This document shows positions 44,622 through 52,280 of a DNA stretch of 64,000 bases, piece by piece. The stretch is from JAEUIZ01 sp046155605 (GTDB lineage Bacteria > Planctomycetota > Phycisphaerae > Phycisphaerales > UBA1924): contig JBJXFQ010000055.1 of NCBI GenBank assembly GCA_046155605.1, forward strand, positions 25,657 to 89,656, read 5' to 3'. The notes beneath the pieces were generated by a model. The model was not told the origin of the DNA. It was given only the letters and a program-made list of their open reading frames with translations, and searched no databases. A program made the position numbers and the translations under genes. Each line of letters starts with the position of its first letter. The first letter of the stretch is position 1.

Positions 44622-45662
44622 CTAGACCTGCCGGAGGAAGCGGAGGTCGTTGTCGAAGAGGAGGCGGATATCAGGGATGCCGAACTTGCCCATGGCGATT
44701 CGCTCGATGCCGAAGCCAAAGGCGAAGCCAGTCCACTCTTCCGGGTCGATGTCGCAGGCGGCGAAGACGGCGGGGTCGACCATGCCGCAGCCGCCGAGTT
44801 CGATCCATCGCGCGGGCTCGTCGGGTCGGAGGGCGATCATCATGTCCATCTCGGCAGAGGGCTCGGTGAAGGGGAAGAAGGACGGGCGGAGGCGGATCTG
44901 GGCGTCGGGACCGAAGAAAGCGCGGGCGAAGGAGAGGAGCGTGGTCTTGAGGTCGGCCATGCTGAGGCCGCGATCGACGGCGAGCCCCTCGATCTGATGG
45001 AACATGAAGGAGTGCGTGGCGTCAACGGTATCTGGGCGATAGACGCGGCCCGGCGCGATGATGCGGATGGGCTCTTTGAGATGCCCTCCTCCGCGAGCGA
45101 CGGCATCTTCCATGACGCGGACTTGAACGGTGCTGGTCTGGCTGCGGAGCATGCGCGGGCGGGCTGTGGTCGCGGGATCATCGACGTAGAAGTTGTCGAT
45201 GGGGTCGCGGGCGGGATGATCGGCGGGGATGTTGAGTTTGATGAAGTTGTGCTCGTCGTCCTCGAGTTCGGGGCCTTGGGCGACCTCGAACCCCATGCGA
45301 GCGAAGACCTCGACGAGTTCCTCGCGGACGCGGGAGATGACATGACGGCGGCCGAGGGACTCGGTGCGAATCAGGCCGGGCTCGGTGAGATCAAGCAGCG
45401 GGCCGGAGGGTGCGGGCGCGGCAGCCAGGGTCTCTTTGCGTGCGGCGAAGGCGGCTTCGAGGGCGGTCTTGGCGGAGTTCAGGCGCTGGCCGACGGCGGG
45501 CTTTTGGTCCTTTGGTACGTCCTTGAGGCCGGCCATGATGGCTTTAAGGCGGCCGGAGGTGCCGAGATAGGCGATGCGCCAGGCTTCGAGCGCGGCCGGA
45601 TCGGCAGCGGCGGCGAGTTGCTGGAGTCCCTCGGATTCGAGCGTGGCGATCGATTCGAGCAT
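44622..45662 (-). CDS. pheS: Phenylalanine-tRNA ligase alpha subunit
   Basis: A 346-residue class II aminoacyl-tRNA synthetase alpha subunit. The N-terminal coiled coil (LESIATLESEGLQQLAAAADP) is followed by the catalytic core with HPARDPIDNFYV, RMLRSQTSTVQVR (class II motif 2 region), FHQIEGLAVDRGLS, and motif 3 FAFGFGIERIAMGKFGI. ATG 45662 is used; the upstream extension lies in a purine repeat. No pheT is adjacent in this window, so the usual pheST operon is split here or pheT is elsewhere. Confidence 0.96.
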   Translation of the reverse strand: MLESIATLESEGLQQLAAAADPAALEAWRIAYLGTSGRLKAIMAGLKDVPKDQKPAVGQRLNSAKTALEAAFAARKETLAAAPAPSGPLLDLTEPGLIRTESLGRRHVISRVREELVEVFARMGFEVAQGPELEDDEHNFIKLNIPADHPARDPIDNFYVDDPATTARPRMLRSQTSTVQVRVMEDAVARGGGHLKEPIRIIAPGRVYRPDTVDATHSFMFHQIEGLAVDRGLSMADLKTTLLSFARAFFGPDAQIRLRPSFFPFTEPSAEMDMMIALRPDEPARWIELGGCGMVDPAVFAACDIDPEEWTGFAFGFGIERIAMGKFGIPDIRLLFDNDLRFLRQV

Positions 45663-45675
45663 GGGGCGAGTGTAG

Positions 45676-45730
45676 GAAGAAGGGACGGAGGGACGAGGGG
45701 ACATGGGGACGGAGTGGAAGAGGAAGGAAG
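45676..45730. repeat. Purine-rich dispersed repeat upstream of pheS
   Basis: GAAGAAGGGACGGAGGGACG and GGGGACGGAGTGGAAGAGG make up this stretch on the plus strand. The GGGACGGAGTGG(A/T)AGAGG core matches the inverse of 63189-63235 and resembles 44372-44404. It lies directly in front of the pheS start codon. Confidence 0.7.
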
Positions 45731-45768
45731 TGGCAGAGTGGCAGAGTGGCGAAGTGGCGAAGTGGCTA
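45729..45768. repeat. Five 8-bp tandem repeats AGTGGC(AG/GA)
   Basis: AGTGGCAG occurs twice, then AGTGGCGA twice, then AGTGGCTA, head to tail, starting inside the purine repeat. Units of 8 bp are not codon-sized, supporting a non-coding nature. Confidence 0.85.
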
Positions 45769-45863
45769 CAGAAAATAGTGGCGGGGAGAAGAGAGGCAAG
45801 GAGATGACTGGCAAAGAGAGGGAACGTGGTCGATTGAAAGGAGGCGGGTGCCCAAGCGGGTCG

Positions 45864-46760
45864 CTAGTCGGACCATCGCTCCAGAATGGCCGCGAGGTGC
45901 TCGGCGAAGGCGATCATGGCGGTGCTGGGGGTGAGCGAGAGGGGATCATCGATGAGCGCGACGCGGCCGGTGCGGAATGCGGGCAGGTCCAGATCGCCGA
46001 TGCGTCCGAGACGACGGCGGAGCGCGGCGGGATCGAGCGCGTCGGCGGCGTGCGGCGCGGCGGGGTCGCGCGGATTGATCCACACGATCGCGTCCGGCGC
46101 GAGGCGCAAGAGGTCTTCGGCGTCGAGCGTGACGTAGGGCGCGCCGGTGACGATCGCGGGCGTGCCGCCGATGCGGACGAGAACCTGGTGGTGGCACGAG
46201 CCCGGGCCGAGGGCGGCAGGCGGATCGAGCGATTCCAGGAGCAGCACGCGGCCCGCGCGTTCGAGGCCGGGGTGCAGCGACCACGCGGCGTCCATGCGGC
46301 GGGACAACGCGCTCGCGGGCGAGTCAGGAAGTCCCGTGCCGAGTGTCCCGGCAAGCCAGACCGTGGCGTCGGCGATGTCATCGAGCGTCAGTAGGTTGAA
46401 GTTCTGGATCCTCCAGCCGTGCTGTTTACCGAGCGTCAGCAGCCGCGGCGGCAACTCGCCGCTCCACTCGGTGAGTACGAGCGTCGGACGGACGCGGAGC
46501 AGGGCTTCGTAATCGATTCCGGCCTGGTCGCCGCAGACGGGCATGGCGCGGTCGAGGACCATGTCGTAGCCGTGCCTCCCGACGATGAGCGGTGCAAATC
46601 CGAGGTCGCGGGCGATGACGGCGAGCGCGGGGCTGAGGGCGACCACACGCGCCGCGCCCGGCGGAGTCGGCGACGGCTTGGACGTGCCATTTGACCGAAG
46701 CAAGACCACGGCCGACAGCCCGAGAACCAGCAATGCCGCCACGATCGCCCACGCGCGCAT
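45864..46760 (-). CDS. Periplasmic binding protein, FecB/BtuF type
   Basis: A 298-residue exported protein with an uncleaved-looking N-terminal helix (WAIVAALLVLGLSAVVLL) and the two-lobe fold of class III solute-binding proteins: VVALSPALAVIARDLGF begins lobe one, VLLLESLDPPAALGPG and LAPDAIVWINPRDP occur in lobe two. Such proteins bind iron chelates or cobalamin and feed a FecCD/BtuCD permease. No permease is near; an ABC ATPase of the right class is 10 kb away at 56633. ATG 46760 is supported by the hydrophobic segment that follows. It is divergent from the pseudopilin gene. Confidence 0.75.
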   Translation of the reverse strand: MRAWAIVAALLVLGLSAVVLLRSNGTSKPSPTPPGAARVVALSPALAVIARDLGFAPLIVGRHGYDMVLDRAMPVCGDQAGIDYEALLRVRPTLVLTEWSGELPPRLLTLGKQHGWRIQNFNLLTLDDIADATVWLAGTLGTGLPDSPASALSRRMDAAWSLHPGLERAGRVLLLESLDPPAALGPGSCHHQVLVRIGGTPAIVTGAPYVTLDAEDLLRLAPDAIVWINPRDPAAPHAADALDPAALRRRLGRIGDLDLPAFRTGRVALIDDPLSLTPSTAMIAFAEHLAAILERWSD

Positions 46761-46828
46761 GGCCCAGAATAGCCGCCACTTATGTGCCGCGGAATGGCGG
46801 GCGTCGCGGCATGTGGTATGCTGTGGCC

Positions 46829-47701
46829 ATGTCCAAGGCACGCCGACACGGATTCACGCTCATCGAACTCCTCGTTGTGATTGCGATCATCGCGTTGTTG
46901 CTGGCGATCGCGCTGCCCTCGCTCCGGGAAGCGCGCGAGGCGGGCCGCGCCGCGGTGTGCATGTCGAACATGCGGCAACTGGGCATGGCCGCGGTGCAAT
47001 ATGCGCAAGCGCACAAGGACCGCGTGTGGCCGACGTTCAACACGGCCAACGGTCAGCCGCCGCCGGCACCATTCAACAACATCGGCGCGGCGTGGGCGCG
47101 CCTGCCGGACACGACGACCAACATGGTGCAGCCGGGGTTGCTCTATCAGTTCATGCAGTCGCAGGATCGTGTGGGCGAGTGCCCGTCGAACAAGAGGAAG
47201 CGGACCACGGGAGTGGATGGGAACAACGTCTTCCTCACGGGCACGGCACTCGACTTTGACTACACCTACCTGCCGCGGATGCAGGGGGCGCGGCTGGGGC
47301 TGGACACGCTGATGGGGTATCTGACGACGCCACAGACGTACGGCGTTCATGCGTTTCCGCCGGCGACGCTGGCGACGGTGACGCCCGGGCAACTCACGCT
47401 CTTCAACGGGCATCCGATCTTTGTCGAGGAGCACACGCGCTGGTACAACGAGGACACGCCCGACGGCAACTGGTCGAACTGGGACCAGGTTGAACAGCGG
47501 CACGCGCGGGGCGGGCACATCGCGTACCTCGAGGGGCATGTGAAGTTGTTCAAGCCGCCACGGGGTCAGTATTACGCGATCGAGGAGGCGGCGGACCTGG
47601 ATGTGAACGACATCTATGTGAAGGGCTCGGGCCGGTGGATTCGGATGGAACTTGGGATCCAGCAGCACAGGCCGTATGGGTGGATCAACAATCCGAAGTA
47701 G
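46829..47701 (+). CDS. Type II secretion/pseudopilin-like protein (DUF1559-type)
   Basis: A 290-residue protein with the prepilin cleavage motif GFTLIELLVVIAIIALLLA directly after a short basic leader (MSKARRH). The hydrophobic helix is the pilin assembly segment. The C-terminal globular part ends with HARGGHIAYLEGHVKLFKP, typical of the DUF1559/H-X9-DG-type proteins that planctomycetes make in large numbers. It is probably processed by a prepilin peptidase and exported to the surface. ATG 46829 fixes the start. There is no neighbouring secretion gene. Confidence 0.88.
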   Translation: MSKARRHGFTLIELLVVIAIIALLLAIALPSLREAREAGRAAVCMSNMRQLGMAAVQYAQAHKDRVWPTFNTANGQPPPAPFNNIGAAWARLPDTTTNMVQPGLLYQFMQSQDRVGECPSNKRKRTTGVDGNNVFLTGTALDFDYTYLPRMQGARLGLDTLMGYLTTPQTYGVHAFPPATLATVTPGQLTLFNGHPIFVEEHTRWYNEDTPDGNWSNWDQVEQRHARGGHIAYLEGHVKLFKPPRGQYYAIEEAADLDVNDIYVKGSGRWIRMELGIQQHRPYGWINNPK

Positions 47702-47767
47702 TGTGAGCAGGACGCCGCGCTTGCCCGCGGAAGCAACACGGATGGCCTGCGCCGGATCGACCATGAT

Positions 47768-48208
47768 CTAAGAGAGCATGAGTGACGCGAGGATGCCGCG
47801 CGCCGACCACGCCGCGGTCCTGATCCAGTTGCTGAGCACAAGCCGTCGCCACATCGCCGGATCAAAGCCCCTCGAGAGCGCGGCGTGCAGCGGCATCTGC
47901 GCCACGATCGTCGAGAGCCAGATGATCGCCAGCAGCCCAACGCCAAGCCATCGGAGCGCATCGAACACCCCGGACGACGGCGGCACGATCGCCAGCAAAG
48001 TCGCCGCGAGCGCCTCGACTCCCATCACCGGCCCGACCACCCACGTCGTCAGTCGTTGGTGCCGGCGTTCATACTCGCGGAAGCCCTCCGCCGGAACCGC
48101 GCCCATCAGCGGATAGTGAACAACCTGGACGAACCAGATCAGCCCGACCATGAACCAGGTCGCCGCGGCGTGACTGAGCAGCACCGCCTGCATCAACTGA
48201 TCCTGCAT
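47768..48208 (-). CDS. Conserved four-helix membrane protein
   Basis: A 146-residue protein with four hydrophobic segments (AATWFMVGLIWFVQVVHYPL, VVGPVMGVEALAATLLAIV, WLGVGLLAIIWLST, and a weaker C-terminal one). I do not recognise a function; the WFVQVVHYPL motif resembles DUF1772-like or other small membrane families. ATG 48208 has GAGG upstream inside the overlapping peroxiredoxin-like gene, so it is co-expressed with it. Confidence 0.75.
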   Translation of the reverse strand: MQDQLMQAVLLSHAAATWFMVGLIWFVQVVHYPLMGAVPAEGFREYERRHQRLTTWVVGPVMGVEALAATLLAIVPPSSGVFDALRWLGVGLLAIIWLSTIVAQMPLHAALSRGFDPAMWRRLVLSNWIRTAAWSARGILASLMLS

Positions 48209-49137
48209 GCCAGCGCCTCAAGGTCCGGCCGATCTGCCGCGGTTTCATGCCGGTACGCTCGGATCACGCTTCCACGATGGATCACGAACGCGCCCGGCAT
48301 CTGGAATCCGTCGCCCACCAGCCTTCCGACACCGTGCCCGCGCAGCGCCGAACGCACGCCCTCGACCCAGACGCGCGGGCCGAACAGTTGCAGGAAGCGC
48401 CCACGCCGCAACTCCAATGCGCGATACAGCCGCCGGTCCGGATCGGCCAGATACTTCGCCGACGCCAGCCCGTATTGCTCGCCGAACGCGCGGAGCGCGG
48501 CTGACGATGGCGACATACCGACGACCGCCACACCCACGCCGGCGCGCTCGATCGTCGCCTGCTGCCGCGCCAGGTCCGCGAGTGTCTGCTTGCAGAACGT
48601 GCATCCCGCGTGCCGCAGCAGCACCACCAGCGTCGGCCGCTCGTCCGTGATGGCGCGCAGCGATCGGCCCGCGTCGTCGCGCAAGTCGTCGAGCGCCTGC
48701 GCCAGCCCGATCTCGCCCTCGGGCGGTGCCGGCTGCGACGATCGCACCGCGTGCCACAGGATCATCGCAAACGGCACCCACCACAGCAGGTCGTTTGTCA
48801 CGATCGAGAGGCCGAGCGACCACGGCAGGCTTCCCGCGATCGCGCCCTGCACGAACCCAATCGGCCCGAGCACCTTCCCAAGCAGCCCCACCAGTACGAT
48901 CGGCCAATGGCGAACCGGATCGCGCGACGCGATCAGGTAGCCGACGCCGTAGACCCCGACGATCATCCCGATACACGCCCAGAACTGCGGCCAGAGTTCG
49001 GTGCTCGCCGGCCTGACGCCCAGCAAGCGCAGCGTCCACACGGGTGCGACCGCGGCCGCGCCGCCCCAGGCGATGTTGTAGATTCCCGCAGCCACGAGCC
49101 AACGCCGCATCCAAGCGGGCGAGGTCACGCCGCTCAA
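48193..49137 (-). CDS. Fusion of a four-helix membrane domain with a PRXL2/SelL-like peroxiredoxin
   Basis: A 314-residue protein. Residues 12-130 hold four membrane helices (AAGIYNIAWGGAAAVAPVW, FWACIGMIVGVYGVGYLIA and two more). Residues 150-314 form a thioredoxin-like AhpC/TSA domain with the redox CxxC (Cys179/Cys182) in RHAGCTFCKQTLADL and a C-terminal GAFVIHRGSVIRAYRHETAADRP-type end, as in SelL-related peroxiredoxins. It may relay electrons or detoxify peroxides at the membrane. It overlaps the SRPBCC gene by 4 bases and the small membrane gene by 16, so the three form an operon. Confidence 0.8.
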   Translation of the reverse strand: MSGVTSPAWMRRWLVAAGIYNIAWGGAAAVAPVWTLRLLGVRPASTELWPQFWACIGMIVGVYGVGYLIASRDPVRHWPIVLVGLLGKVLGPIGFVQGAIAGSLPWSLGLSIVTNDLLWWVPFAMILWHAVRSSQPAPPEGEIGLAQALDDLRDDAGRSLRAITDERPTLVVLLRHAGCTFCKQTLADLARQQATIERAGVGVAVVGMSPSSAALRAFGEQYGLASAKYLADPDRRLYRALELRRGRFLQLFGPRVWVEGVRSALRGHGVGRLVGDGFQMPGAFVIHRGSVIRAYRHETAADRPDLEALACRIS

Positions 49138-49667
49138 GGCCCACCTCGGCCCGCCACCGCGGCGCTCGTGGCTTCATGGCGAAACGCGAACATCCGGGCC
49201 AACTTCCGCCGCACATGCCCGCCTGCGACGATCTCGCCAAGCCTACCGAGCGGCAATCGATACTCGATCCGGTCCTCCAGCACGCACCGCGACGGCCCAT
49301 CGGCCCGCACAATGTGGCGATGCGACCAACTCGCGAACGGGCCCGAGACCTGCACGTCCGTGAACTCCCCGCCCTCGTCCCCTCGGTCCACATAGCCCTG
49401 ATGCCGCGCGACCCAGCGCAACCGCAACGGCCCCATCCGCATCACCAGCACGGCCATCTGGCCATCCGCCAGCGATGCGGGTGCCCGCTCCACAGTCACC
49501 GGTTCCCAAGGCGGAATCAGCGCCCTGAGCGCGTCTGGCGAGTTGTGCCAAGCGAACACCACCCGGGCACTGGCGTCGATCACCGAAGACTTGGCGAACG
49601 TCGGAATCGGAGGCTCCTTGAAGAGCGACCCGGTCAACCCGCGCCGCATCCTCTCGTACTTCGCCAA
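49134..49667 (-). CDS. SRPBCC-superfamily ligand-binding protein
   Basis: A 177-residue START/Bet v1-like protein: the first strand PIPTFAKSSVIDASARVVF, the central beta sheet (VLVMRMGPLRLRWVARHQGYV) and the final helix region (IVAGGHVRRKLARMFAFRHE) match the cyclase/dehydrase branch. Ligand is unknown. The start is either TTG 49667, used here, or ATG 49649; neither has a clear ribosome site. It heads the three-gene reverse operon and lies 66 bases from the asnS stop. Confidence 0.8.
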   Translation of the reverse strand: MAKYERMRRGLTGSLFKEPPIPTFAKSSVIDASARVVFAWHNSPDALRALIPPWEPVTVERAPASLADGQMAVLVMRMGPLRLRWVARHQGYVDRGDEGGEFTDVQVSGPFASWSHRHIVRADGPSRCVLEDRIEYRLPLGRLGEIVAGGHVRRKLARMFAFRHEATSAAVAGRGGP

Positions 49668-49733
49668 GATCTGGCGCTCAGATGCCGCTCGACTCTCCGA
49701 ACTTTCCGCTCGCGCGTGACCGCGACCGACGCC

Positions 49734-51266
49734 CTAGAACTCCGCCTGCTTCGGTGCCCTCGGGAACGGGATCGCGTCGCGGATGTTCTGCATGCCGCTG
49801 ATGAAGCAGACGAGGCGTTCGAAGCCGAGGCCAAAGCCCGCGTGCGGCACGGTGCCAAACCGCCGCAGGTCGCGGTACCACCAGTATTCCTTGGCGGGAA
49901 GTCCCATCTCTTCGATCCGGCGGTCGAGGTAATCGAGCCGCTCCTCGCGCTGACTGCCGCCGATGATCTCGCCGATCCCTGGGACGAGCACGTCCATCGC
50001 GGCCACGGTGTCGCCACCGCCCGGGCCGTCGGCGGGCGCGCCGTCGGTGCCCGGCGGGTTGAGCCGCATGTAAAAGGCCTTGATCCCCTTGGGATAGTTC
50101 ATCAGGATCACCGGCTGCTTGAAGTGCTCCTCCGTCAGAAATCGCTCGTGCTCGCTCTGGAGGTCGATCCCCCACTTGACCGGATACTCGAACTTCGTTC
50201 CGCCCGCGATGGCCTTCTCAAGGATGCGGATGGCCTCGGTGTAGGGCAGACGGCGGAAGGGAGTTTCCATCACGTGCCGCAGACGCGCGAGCAGGCCCTT
50301 CTCGATCCGCTCGTCGAAGAACTTCATGTCGTCGGCACGCTCGGTGAGGGCCGCGTTGATGAGGTACTTGATGAACGCCTCGGCCAGCGTGGCGTCGGCC
50401 GCAAGGTCCGCGAAGGCGATCTCCGGCTCGATCATCCAGAACTCGGCGAGGTGCCGGCTGGTGTTGCTGTTCTCGGCGCGGAACGTTGGGCCAAACGTAT
50501 AGACCCGCGAGAGTGCGCAGCAGTACGTCTCCACGTTGAGTTGGCCGGAGACCGTCAGGTGGGCCTCCTTGCCGAAGAAGTCGCTCGTGTGGTCCACCTG
50601 CCCATACGTCCAGGGCGGCATGTTCGCCTTCGCCGCCAGATCCTGGCAGTGCTTCCTTGCCTCCTCGCTCTGCGCGTCCTTGGCGACCCGCGGCAGTGGC
50701 CTCATCACGTCCAGCGTGCTCACCCGGAACATCTGCCCCGCGCCCTCGGCATCGCTGGCCGTGATGATCGGCGTATGCACCCAGTAGAACCCGTGCTCGT
50801 GGAAGAACCGATGAACGGCCATCGAGAGGCAATGCCTCAGCCGCGCCACCGCACCGAACGTGTTCGTCCGCACGCGAAGGTGCGCCACCTCGCGCAGGTA
50901 CTCGAAACTGTGCGGCTTGGGCTGGATCGGGTAGTGGTCCGGGTCTTCGACCCAGCCGACGACACGCACCGCGCCGCCAGCAGTGGGATCGACCGTGATC
51001 TCGTTCCCGCCCTTGGGGTTCTGAACGATCGTGCCGTCGACCTCCACCGCGCAGTGCGTCGTCAGTTTCGCCACGTCGCTCGCATAGTTCGGCAAGGTCC
51101 CGCGACAGACGGCCTGGATCGCGTCGAAGCATGTGCCGTCATGGACGGCGACGAACGACAGCCCGCCGTCCGCCTTGGAGTCCCGGCGGGTCCGCACCCA
51201 TCCCTTGACCGTGACCGACGCACCGACAGGGGCCTTGAACGCATCGACGACTTTGAGCCAGGGCAT
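49734..51266 (-). CDS. asnS: Asparagine-tRNA ligase
   Basis: A 510-residue class IIb synthetase. The N-terminal OB-fold anticodon domain (VTVKGWVRTRRDSKADGG) is followed by the catalytic core with MFRVSTLDVM, YTFGPTFRAENSNTSRHLAE (class II motif 2) and GFGLGFERLVCFISGM (motif 3). The NTSRHLAEFWM stretch is the Asn/Asp-specific region, and lack of the bacterial-type AspRS insertion argues for AsnRS. It is somewhat longer than the usual 430-470 residues. ATG 51266 follows GGAG. Its presence implies direct Asn-tRNA charging rather than only the GatCAB route. Confidence 0.94.
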   Translation of the reverse strand: MPWLKVVDAFKAPVGASVTVKGWVRTRRDSKADGGLSFVAVHDGTCFDAIQAVCRGTLPNYASDVAKLTTHCAVEVDGTIVQNPKGGNEITVDPTAGGAVRVVGWVEDPDHYPIQPKPHSFEYLREVAHLRVRTNTFGAVARLRHCLSMAVHRFFHEHGFYWVHTPIITASDAEGAGQMFRVSTLDVMRPLPRVAKDAQSEEARKHCQDLAAKANMPPWTYGQVDHTSDFFGKEAHLTVSGQLNVETYCCALSRVYTFGPTFRAENSNTSRHLAEFWMIEPEIAFADLAADATLAEAFIKYLINAALTERADDMKFFDERIEKGLLARLRHVMETPFRRLPYTEAIRILEKAIAGGTKFEYPVKWGIDLQSEHERFLTEEHFKQPVILMNYPKGIKAFYMRLNPPGTDGAPADGPGGGDTVAAMDVLVPGIGEIIGGSQREERLDYLDRRIEEMGLPAKEYWWYRDLRRFGTVPHAGFGLGFERLVCFISGMQNIRDAIPFPRAPKQAEF

Positions 51267-51382
51267 GCAGAGACTCCGGAACGGAAGAGGGCTTCAATGT
51301 TACGGCGGACGCTCGAAGAAGTGGGCATCATGTGGTGTGCTGGTTTGATGTATGGCCCCAAGGCTCAAGGAGCACGAGAATC

Positions 51383-52228
51383 GTGGCGGGACGCTGCTCT
51401 CAATGCGATACACGGCTTACATGGGACGTAGCGAAAAAGTCGCTCCACGGGTGCATTGCGTGCCCGACCTGTGGTGCATCACTTCGAGTCTGGGGATGGG
51501 GCGGTTGGGTGGCCGCTGGTGGTGCCTTCCTCGTCTTTCAGATCGGCTGGCCGCTACTGGGCAGCGCAATCGGGTTCGGATGGTCAACGGCCATCTGCAT
51601 ACCACTCATCCTGGCTTTGCTCGGCGGGTTCTCGTTTGCGTGGCGGGCGACTGTGCGAGCGCGCTTGATTGAATGGGGCCGCGGCCGATGCCCCCGCTGC
51701 GGTGGGCAGGCCGAATGTCCGGACGGCAAGCCTTGTGCCGCGTGCCAGCATCGCTGGCGCGATCCGCGCGACCCTCGCGCGGCCAAAGTTCGTCATGGCA
51801 TCATCCCCTGCCCGCAATGCGGCACGCCGCGGACGTGCCGAAGCGAGAAAGGACCGGGCATAAGCACTTGGGATTGCCACGGATGCGGCGCACGGGTTCA
51901 GATCCGACAGACGAGCATCGTCATCACCATACTGGCTGTCATATCCATATACGGCGGGATCGCGCTCCTCAGCGACTGGGCTGGTTGGCCGAAATCCGAG
52001 ATGCGGGTCGTGAGTGCGGTACTCTTCGTCGTGTTGATTGTGGCGTCAGGGTGGATCGGGCCGTATCTTGGGGCTCGCGTCGTGCGTTGGGGCGAGGGCA
52101 CTGTCGGCGATGCGGCTATTACCTCGCCGATCTGCCGATTCCCAGGTGCCCCGAGTGCGGCTCAGGCGCGGGATACAAGCCAGATGCCGCTGCCGCGCAT
52201 CACTGATCCGCTCGGCAAACGCCGGTGA
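51383..52228 (+). CDS. Membrane protein with several zinc ribbons, apparently frameshifted near the end
   Basis: About 281 residues from GTG 51383 (AGGAG 10 bases upstream; GTG 51332 gives a longer form). Cys pairs form zinc-ribbon-like knuckles: GRCSQCD/ACPTCG, GRCPRCGG/PCAACQ and PCPQCG/DCHGCG, with two hydrophobic helices after the first ribbon and two before the end. In this frame the last 50 residues lose the pattern, but the +1 neighbouring frame reads HCRRCGYYLADLPIPRCPECG, a perfect fourth ribbon, ending at 52206. A lost base in the GGG at 52096-52098 would explain it. Function unknown; zinc-ribbon membrane proteins like this are common in planctomycetes. Confidence 0.65.
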   Translation: MAGRCSQCDTRLTWDVAKKSLHGCIACPTCGASLRVWGWGGWVAAGGAFLVFQIGWPLLGSAIGFGWSTAICIPLILALLGGFSFAWRATVRARLIEWGRGRCPRCGGQAECPDGKPCAACQHRWRDPRDPRAAKVRHGIIPCPQCGTPRTCRSEKGPGISTWDCHGCGARVQIRQTSIVITILAVISIYGGIALLSDWAGWPKSEMRVVSAVLFVVLIVASGWIGPYLGARVVRWGEGTVGDAAITSPICRFPGAPSAAQARDTSQMPLPRITDPLGKRR

Positions 52229-52280
52229 AGCCTGATACCGTCCCTCCGCCTCGCCTCGCCGCGGCATTCGGAGACGCCCC

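Noticed and set aside
44348..44719. N-terminal extension of the class V aminotransferase through the purine tract
   Set aside because: It would encode runs of Phe and Ser from the purine repeat and an anti-hairpin region; family homology begins at RLYLDNAATS.
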